From assembly GCA_021234155.1 (NCBI GenBank), contig JAJEKV010000054.1, positions 9,746,220-9,810,219 of the forward strand: a DNA stretch of 64,000 nt, in the 5' to 3' direction. Origin of the DNA: Isoetes taiwanensis. Its lineage: Eukaryota > Streptophyta > Lycopodiopsida > Isoetales > Isoetaceae. Below are positions 58,117 through 64,000 of this stretch, in pieces (the stretch's first letter is position 1; every line of letters begins with the position of its first letter). The notes under the pieces are model-generated. The model worked only from the letters and a program-made list of their open reading frames with translations, was not told the origin of the DNA and searched no databases. Made by a program: the position numbers and the translations under genes.

Positions 58117-59018
58117 TCAAAACACACCATAAAGAGAGTTGAATACCCCAGGATTCGTTGTACTTGATGTCTTTGGCAATACTTCTGCTATAGAAGCCAG
58201 TTGGTTCTTCAGTGGATTAATGTCTTTCACTGCTTGCATCCATTGGCAATCTGTAGGCTTACTTCCACATAAGTCATCTATCTTATCCTCTTGTACCAAT
58301 TCCAAGTTTGACCACCATGCCCATGAGCCAAAACTCATGTCAAACTGCTCTTCAAGCGATCACCTCTCCATACATATTTTGCTAGATGATGACTTCTAGG
58401 CACTAAAGTCTTCACCTAATCTATCTTATCATGTGTTATACATAGATTATTTTCAGGAGACCACTACAACAATGCTCTCCAATGCTAGTACTGACTTCTG
58501 CAAGAACACTGCTCTAGCTTATGAGCCCGATGGTGAATTGCAAGATTTCGTCTCTCTTTTGTATCTTTTATTTTTTTCCAGCTTCTGCTTAATGACAACA
58601 CGGATGTTGCATTTAGAGAAGACTGTACTATTTGCAATGCTAACATCTGGAAGTTCCTTCTTCCATATACTATATAAAGAGCTCAGGGCTACAGTTGTCC
58701 TTGTAAGCTCTGTAACCACTCCACCCAATTTTTTATGTATAGCCCTTTTATTAAAAATGGAAGGAAGCTTGCGCACATTTTCTCTTACATCATCTCTATC
58801 TCTTTTGTTCTTTGGGGATACTTTCAAAGATTTTCTTGAATAAATCTGTCAAACACACATTCAGTTGCCAATGTGGCAAATCTAGGCTTCTTGGAACCTG
58901 TATTATTATGTTCTGCTAGCTTCCCACCTGCTTCAAATCTCTTTCTCCAATTGTAGTATGTTGACTGGCATATACCTAAAGCCATGCGCCACCGTGCTCG
59001 ACAAAAATTCCATGCCAT
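58117..59018 (-). pseudogene. Helix-turn-helix transposase-like protein, frameshifted
   Basis: Minus-strand blocks in order. First comes an N-terminal HTH-like segment (residues 13-40 of the first frame: ALGICQSTYYNWRKRFEAGG) and GSKKPRFATLATECVFDRFI, which stops at 58824. A frame shift there continues as KVSPKNKRDRDDVRENVRKL, PSIFNKRAIHKKLGGVVTEL and SLYSIWKKELPDVSIANSTV to a stop at 58519. A later block, DDLCGSKPTDCQWMQAVKDI and NPLKNQLASIAEVLPKTSS, lies at 58338-58117. The YxxWRKRFEAGG pattern is typical of HTH DNA-binding regions of transposases. The middle block looks strongly protein-like but I cannot name its family. No DDE catalytic triad is visible. It lies downstream of the DUF8039-like modules on the same strand and may belong to the same element. 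Confidence 0.55.
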
Positions 59019-59067
59019 GGAGCACTACTCTATCCCTCTCTCCTTGCCTTGTATAAGTCACACCACC

Positions 59068-59328
59068 TCAGAAGTCCAAAAAATATGTATCCCTTTGCAT
59101 TGTATGTTTGAGAATGAAATTTTTTTCTTTAATGCACGCATTTGATGCTTGGTAAGTTTCTTTACGCAAGTATTTTTGCAGCAAATTTGTCTTCATAAAC
59201 TTTGATGGAACTTGCACCTTTCCTCTTTTGTTCTTCCCCTTGGGCTCTCTTTGGAACCCTATCTGTAGGCATACTTCCTTTTTGTTTGATTGAGCATTAA
59301 TGTTGGTCTCAAAGGATTCTAGCTGCAT
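59068..59328 (-). pseudogene. Basic linker segment of the same decayed gene
   Basis: A Lys-rich frame (EPKGKNKRGKVQVPSKFMKT, NLLQKYLRKETYQASNA) between the DUF8039-like part and the HTH-like part, on the same strand. By itself it is unidentified. Position and strand suggest it is part of the same transposon gene. Confidence 0.35.
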
Positions 59329-59478
59329 ATCCTCATTATCTTTAGTTTCCGAGCTTGCAAATGTTGTGAGATAGCCCTTCCATCCTGCAGCATCACATCG
59401 TTGTTTTCCTATTGAACAAGTGCATTTTTAGTTGGCCTTTTTGCACAAGCATGACATTTGAGATCCTTTGTCTTTAGT

Positions 59479-60431
59479 TCAGGAAGCATCTTTTCCCACG
59501 AAATGTCCACCCTTGAGCTTGCTAAAATTCATCATCAAGAATATCTTGGGGATCACCAAGATAACTATAGCCTCTGCATATTTACTTCGATCACATGAAT
59601 GAAGAATGTGGCAATGCTTTTCCAAGAGATTTGTTCTTGAGAAACTAGGTGGTGGTTCATCATCATCGGATGGTATCCTACAAGGAAATCGAGTAGCTAA
59701 ATCCACTGACGAATCAATTTCTTCATCTTCATCCGATCCTCCTACGCATTCTATATTTGAGCTCACTGAGGAAGGATTCCCCATATATGATTTTTGTGTC
59801 TCTATTAGTGCTAGATCAGTGGCATGATATCGTATATCCTTTCGAGGCCATTCGATAAATGTGCCCACAACCTTTGCAATGGTGTCTGCACCCGCACATG
59901 CAATTGGAAGGACGTGGTTAGGCACTACAACTTTGGTAACTTGCACTACTACATTCACTGCGTCAACATTCCTCCCATGGATGGAACTTCTATTCAGCTA
60001 CTGACCCTGCCAACTACAACATTATCACTAACGAAATTCACCATATTCTCTATATTGCTTATTGTCTGAACCATAGGAGCATTGGAGACTGTGTCTTAGA
60101 GGATGTGGAACTACTAAGCAAGTTGGGGGTATCAGTATCAGACATTGCAGATGACACAGATGAAGTAGTTACACATATTATCATGTTATTTCGAGGCCGT
60201 TCGATGTATGTCCCCATGGCCTCAGCAACATTATCTGCGCCCGGACATGGTACAGAGAAGCACATTAGCGAGCACTATAGCTTCAGTGATTTCCACGACT
60301 ACATTTCTAAATGCAACGTTCTTGCCACATAGGTGTCCTTTGTGCAATTCATGTCCCCTAGCAACAACCATGTCCCCACAAACCGGGTTGTCAAATAGGT
60401 GTATGTCCATTAAATGGCTTAACAATGCCAT
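59479..60431 (-). pseudogene. Two tandem DUF8039-like modules, decayed transposon gene
   Basis: Module 1 (about 60390-60180) reads GDMVVARGHELHKGHLCGKN, VVVEITEAIVLANVLL and, after a frame change near 60250, GADNVAEAMGTYIERPRNNM. Module 2 (about 60020-59820) reads SDNVVVGRVSS, then a stop, NVVVQVTKVVVPNHVLP, and GADTIAKVVGTFIEWPRKDI. The plan fits the DUF8039 domain of plant En/Spm-type and related transposon proteins: a V.G[RH] start, a [VL]..V[VE]V..[VAI] middle, LP, and a final (V/M)G[ST][FY][IV].WP+..I. This is my recollection of the family, not a search. An acidic stretch (SDEDEEIDSSVDL) and DDDEPPPSFSRTNLLEKHCH follow. At least one stop and two frameshifts make it non-functional. Confidence 0.5.
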
Positions 60432-60654
60432 TTGTAATGGCGGCTTAATGACACAATGAGAGCCAATACCAATTCACACGAATGGCGCAGTGGCGATATT
60501 TTAGCTGGGTTTTGAATCTTATTCAGTTTCCTTGTTCGCTTTGATGCAATTGTTTCGTCCAAGACACAGAATGTAGTAATCGCGAAGACCATGGTCATGA
60601 CTGGAAGGTCATAGTGCATGAAAATTGTCAGAGCTATACCTTTGATATAGCTCT

Positions 60655-61209
60655 TTGACAGAAGGTGTCAACCCCACGAAGGAGATTTGCCCCCTTGTCA
60701 AGTCCAAAGCTAGAGAGTCAGGGATGGAGTTGGTAACGCAGATGGGCATCATCATCAACATGAAAGAAGTCAAGAAACAGGGGAGAATTGAATTTCTTGG
60801 TTGCACTGTTGAGGATCCCATAAATGCTAGCACTGATCTCTATTGTATGGACTGGGAGACATACGACCCCACAATGATGGAGTCTAGCATCAAGGACAAG
60901 GTATTATTAGCCAAAAGAAAAGGCTGGCCATTGCCTTCTTACGAATCTAGGGAGCTAGCAGAAAGCAACGGCACAGTGGAGATCCTTAGAGGATTTCACA
61001 CAGTGGAGATCCTTAGAGGATTCGACATACTGCAAGGAGCTTTGGACACATCAAAGAACTCAGCGTTCTACATTTCAGAGCAAAGACCTCAGGCAATATA
61101 CGGCACTCATGGACAACAGATGGCTTCTGGGGGAGGTTACAAAAAAGGATATGAAGGGAAAACCAGCCGTCAGGCAAGCCAAAGTCGAAAAAGCAACAAC
61201 AACTCATGA
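60655..61209 (+). CDS. 184-aa ORF, possible ORF1-like part of a LINE
   Basis: The longest ordinary open frame in the window. It has mixed composition and is not strand-biased: VKSKARESGMELVTQMGIII, then DLYCMDWETYDPTM, LLAKRKGWPLPSYESRELAE, and a Lys/Ser/Gln-rich basic tail ending KTSRQASQSRKSNNNS. An in-frame 27-bp duplication (60972-60998 and 60999-61025) repeats TVEILRGF. The ATG at 60655 is the first in frame. No zinc knuckle (CX2CX4HX4C) or RRM is seen, so the family is unassigned. It lies about 1 kb upstream of a LINE endonuclease on the same strand, hence the ORF1 suggestion. A further plus-strand frame at 61718-61909 (basic end KPRVRRGRKNED) may be another part of the same decayed region. 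Confidence 0.4.
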   Translation: MTEGVNPTKEICPLVKSKARESGMELVTQMGIIINMKEVKKQGRIEFLGCTVEDPINASTDLYCMDWETYDPTMMESSIKDKVLLAKRKGWPLPSYESRELAESNGTVEILRGFHTVEILRGFDILQGALDTSKNSAFYISEQRPQAIYGTHGQQMASGGGYKKGYEGKTSRQASQSRKSNNNS

Positions 61210-62229
61210 AACGATTGACCAAGAGGCACCTAAGAATGGAGAGGACGAGCAAAATGTATAGAATGCTCGAGAATATAGATGAGGAATAATATCAATCTCG
61301 AAAGAGATCAATAGGTGAGATCAATAGGACGCACGACTCGAAGGAAAGTGAGCCGACCCCAACAAAAGCTACGACAAAGCCGTGGTTGTTGTTTCAATAA
61401 CCGGTAGCATAGACAAGCAATAGATAAGGTCTAATTTGGAATGAGTTCTTGCCACAAGTATAGAAGTTATTTTGTTTCACCTTGAAATGTGGATGTTATT
61501 ATATTCAAGCTTCTAGTTGAATTTTGAGCTTAGTTGAGTTTCAAATGACGGTGGTTCGGTAAGAAACATGTCTGGATCACCCGAGAAAGCCGAAAGTAGG
61601 AGATTCTCGCATCGATGCTATCCATGATCACGAAATGAAATCGCCATAGAGGACCTCCGAGATGCTAGGGGAAGTGCTTCAACAAAATAAAATTTTGACG
61701 CACTCGTAACCTCGAAATTGAAAAGAAGCTCACACGTAAATAATAAAATAAGAGTTCCTGATATGAATGAGATCACGCATGTGGTAGCAGAACAGTTAGT
61801 GAAACATGATGAGGTACTGTCACAGGAATCCAAAGAACAAGAAATTAGAGCACGAAATCTCAAACCTCGTGTCCGAAGAGGAAGAAAAAATGAAGATATA
61901 AATCGATAGTAGACCATTTTTTAAGGACACTATGAAACCCATGAGCCCCAAATCGCATTGCAGAAGGTTAGGGGAAGCCGTGGCATTACCATCGTCCCAA
62001 TCCTCCGACAAATTTGCAGATGTGGATGCACGCAAATGTGGTGCTCAAATAAATCACCGAAAGGGAGGAAGCTCGGGTCGATGTTGATCTCACCCAGCCC
62101 AATTAGAAGTCCATAAAAAAAGTGGGCTTAAGGTGAAAGAAGGAAGGGATGCAGGTTTTATAGCATACTTGGACAGAACTGGGAAAGCTGTGGTTACATC
62201 TAGAAAGAAGAATAATTAGGGAATTTGGA
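61210..62229 (+). pseudogene. Decayed region between the 184-aa ORF and the LINE endonuclease
   Basis: No continuous frame. The best block is 61718-61909 (MNEITHVVAEQLVKHDEVLS, QESKEQEIRARNLKPRVRRG), an amphipathic, charged segment compatible with an ORF1 coiled coil plus basic tail. Confidence 0.3.
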
Positions 62230-64000
62230 CCCTAAGGGCACTGGCTTGGAATGTACATGGGCTATCTCAAGCCAAGGTACATGCCCCTCGTGAACATGTC
62301 CGAAGCAAAGCAGATATTTTATTGTTCTCGTAAACTTGGGAACACCAAATGCGGTTTACCACGATTGAAGGTTTTGATATTTTAGGATCAGCCCGAATAC
62401 CAAAGAGATTGGTGTGGACGGGACATGGTGGAATTGCGCTATATCCTGTAATGACTTAAGATGTATTGCCAAGATCCCGAAAAAACACGTATATAATCAC
62501 CATATGGATTGAGCCGATTCTTAGTAATAAGAAGATCTATCTAGCTACCGCTATTTTGCTCCCCTTAAATATGAAGCTATATCGGAGCAAAGACGGAATA
62601 AGGACAAATTCTCTTCATGACTTAACCACGGATATCATTGAATTCAAATGACTAGGAGAAGTATTAATTGTTGGCTTAATTTTAATGCTAGAACCGATGG
62701 ACTCGCAAGCAATCTCATATGAGAATATAGGAGACCAATTGCTAGAAGAATATAGTGAGCATGAATATATCGATCTACAATTGACAAGGTGAAGAATAAC
62801 ATGGGGGAATATTTGGTGGAGCCGCAACAATATGTAATTTGAGGATCTTGAATGGCATCACACCCGGCTTGAAAACACCTGGATGGATTCACATGTTTCA
62901 CTTACCTGAGCCAAAGACAAGGGATTACATGCTGCCAATAAGCAAAATTCGTGCAACTGGGCCAGGATTTTGGAGAAAGAAGTGGAATCTGATCATGGGG
63001 TTTATGGTTTGAGTTGAGCGGACAGTGCATAGACAACCCGCTATGAGAGAACTTTTACCCCAAAATCAAACCGACTTTAAACAGAGAGAAAAATATCGTA
63101 GACATTTTGGACTCTATGCTAACAAACTTGGCAAAGTGGATGGGAGATCTCTAGATAGATTCCCAAAATTTGACCAAACCGATGTTAGAGGCAGCAAAGA
63201 TGGGATTTGGTGTAACTACAAAAGAAAAGGTGGACGCCTGCAAAATGTGCTTGGTGGATGATGACCTCAGAAGAGGGCTAAGGCTTGTTTGCCAAAACCG
63301 GCAGTGGTAAAACCCAAATGGTATAAGAAACTCATCAAAGAGAAGAAGAGCCAGCCCATGCAAAAACAACCGAAGCCATACACTTCCACGAATCCCAAAT
63401 TGTTCTCGAAAAACCCGCAAGGTAAACAGTTGACACGGATTTGAAGGTAGATGATCTTCTTTCTTTGGTTCGTAGTATTTATTTTAACGCTAGAGGCTGG
63501 TGGAATGCCAATAATCGAAAGATACGGAAGAGATCTTTGATGAGGAAGACGGGAGGCTCAACTCGCTTAATGAAAAATGGGAAAGCTCCAGATTTTGATG
63601 GGTTTGTCTCAATGAACCCATGAAGCGGGGCGATGGCGTAATGATACACCAAATAACGCACTTCATGAACATGGTTGTACGGCATGGTTTAACGAAATCC
63701 CCGGAGGGAATGCGTGATTGTCCCAATACACAAGTCCGGCAAAGAAGAAGGATGTGCGTAATTACCGCACCATAATGATTGGTAGCTTGTATTCTAAACT
63801 TTTGGGGCCTCTTAGAGCAAAAAAATTAGTGAATGGACGTAATGCCATGACAAGAGAGCTCACCACCGGTCGTGCTTCAGGGAGAAAACACAATACTTTG
63901 GACCATCTTCTTACTTTAAGAGTACTTTTGAACAAGCCAAGAAAACCAGACAAGCTTCATTTGGCATACACTCCATTTCGGCCTTTTGATACCGCACTGA
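62230..64000 (+). pseudogene. LINE (non-LTR retrotransposon) endonuclease and RT, decayed, cut by window end
   Basis: The endonuclease starts with LAWNVHGLSQAK (family: WNVRGL...), then KADILLFS-stop-TWEH (family: DILLLQETWE), HGGIALYP (GGIA), SLHDLTTDIIEF with GEVLIVG, and a frame change to NFNARTDGLASN (family: GDFNARTG). Weaker homology follows. The RT begins at about 63712 with IVPIHKSGKEE, then, after a frame change, NYRTIMIGSLYSKLLG, KHNTLDHLLTLRVLLNK and a degraded F(R)PFDTAL, where the family has the F.KAFDTV motif A. The catalytic YADD lies beyond the window. Role when intact: target-primed reverse transcription. The stop codon falls at the position of the conserved Glu in QET, and several frameshifts show it is dead. 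Confidence 0.8.

Noticed and set aside
58433-58843. Plus-strand 136-codon frame
   Set aside because: It is the antisense shadow of the HTH-like gene on the minus strand, which has the more protein-like sequence.

Overview
This is a stretch of nuclear DNA from a land plant, made almost entirely of repeats, broken transposable elements and gene fragments. I find no gene that I would call intact and functional. The evidence for a plant is: exon-like pieces with GT/AG borders, a plastid rpoC1 fragment, two plant-mitochondrial-type tRNA relics, Helitron-type termini, and a plant-style LINE. The rpoC1 fragment reads LGEG where, from memory, seed plants usually have DGG. That leans weakly towards a seed-free plant such as a fern; I did not test it.

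Layout. 1-364 is the frameshifted C-terminal end of an unknown glycine/glutamine-rich protein. 1629 is a Helitron 3' terminus on the minus strand, followed by a long purine-rich tract to about 6.4 kb. 6.9-8.6 kb is GC-richer and holds an acidic ORF followed by a broken histone H3-like sequence. 8.7-9.9 kb is pyrimidine-rich and ends in a duplicated hairpin plus CTAG. 10-13.9 kb contains several local duplications. 13.9-15.1 kb holds relics of both organelles: plastid rpoC1, a mitochondrial-type tRNA-Tyr relic with a GCA anticodon, a tRNA-Ile(CAU) relic that has lost its anticodon, and a 22-bp minisatellite.

15.5-36.9 kb is the main feature: six head-to-tail copies of a roughly 3.4-kb AT-rich unit, separated by (TTC)n microsatellites. 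Complete units carry an interleaved double palindrome (A-B-A'-B') just after the microsatellite. Copies are nearly identical except at recurrent CAG/CTG positions, a pattern that looks technical or methylation-linked. Unit 1 carries a nested insertion of about 576 bp and unit 2 a GC-rich insertion of about 720 bp. Older, diverged modules of the same family, also headed by TTC tracts, continue at 36.9-39.4, 45.1-47.5, 47.6-50.5 and 50.6-54.2 kb. A second Helitron 3' terminus at 39450 marks an insertion into the first of these, and exon-like fragments lie to its right at 42.8-44.3 kb.

54.3-58.1 kb is low in information, with one palindrome. 58.1-60.4 kb, minus strand, is a decayed transposon-type gene: two tandem modules resembling the plant transposon-associated DUF8039, then acidic and basic stretches, then a helix-turn-helix-like protein. 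60.6-64.0 kb, plus strand, is a decayed LINE with an ORF1-like region, an endonuclease and the start of reverse transcriptase, cut by the window end.

The window has no operon-like logic. What links its parts is repeat amplification, insertion and decay.
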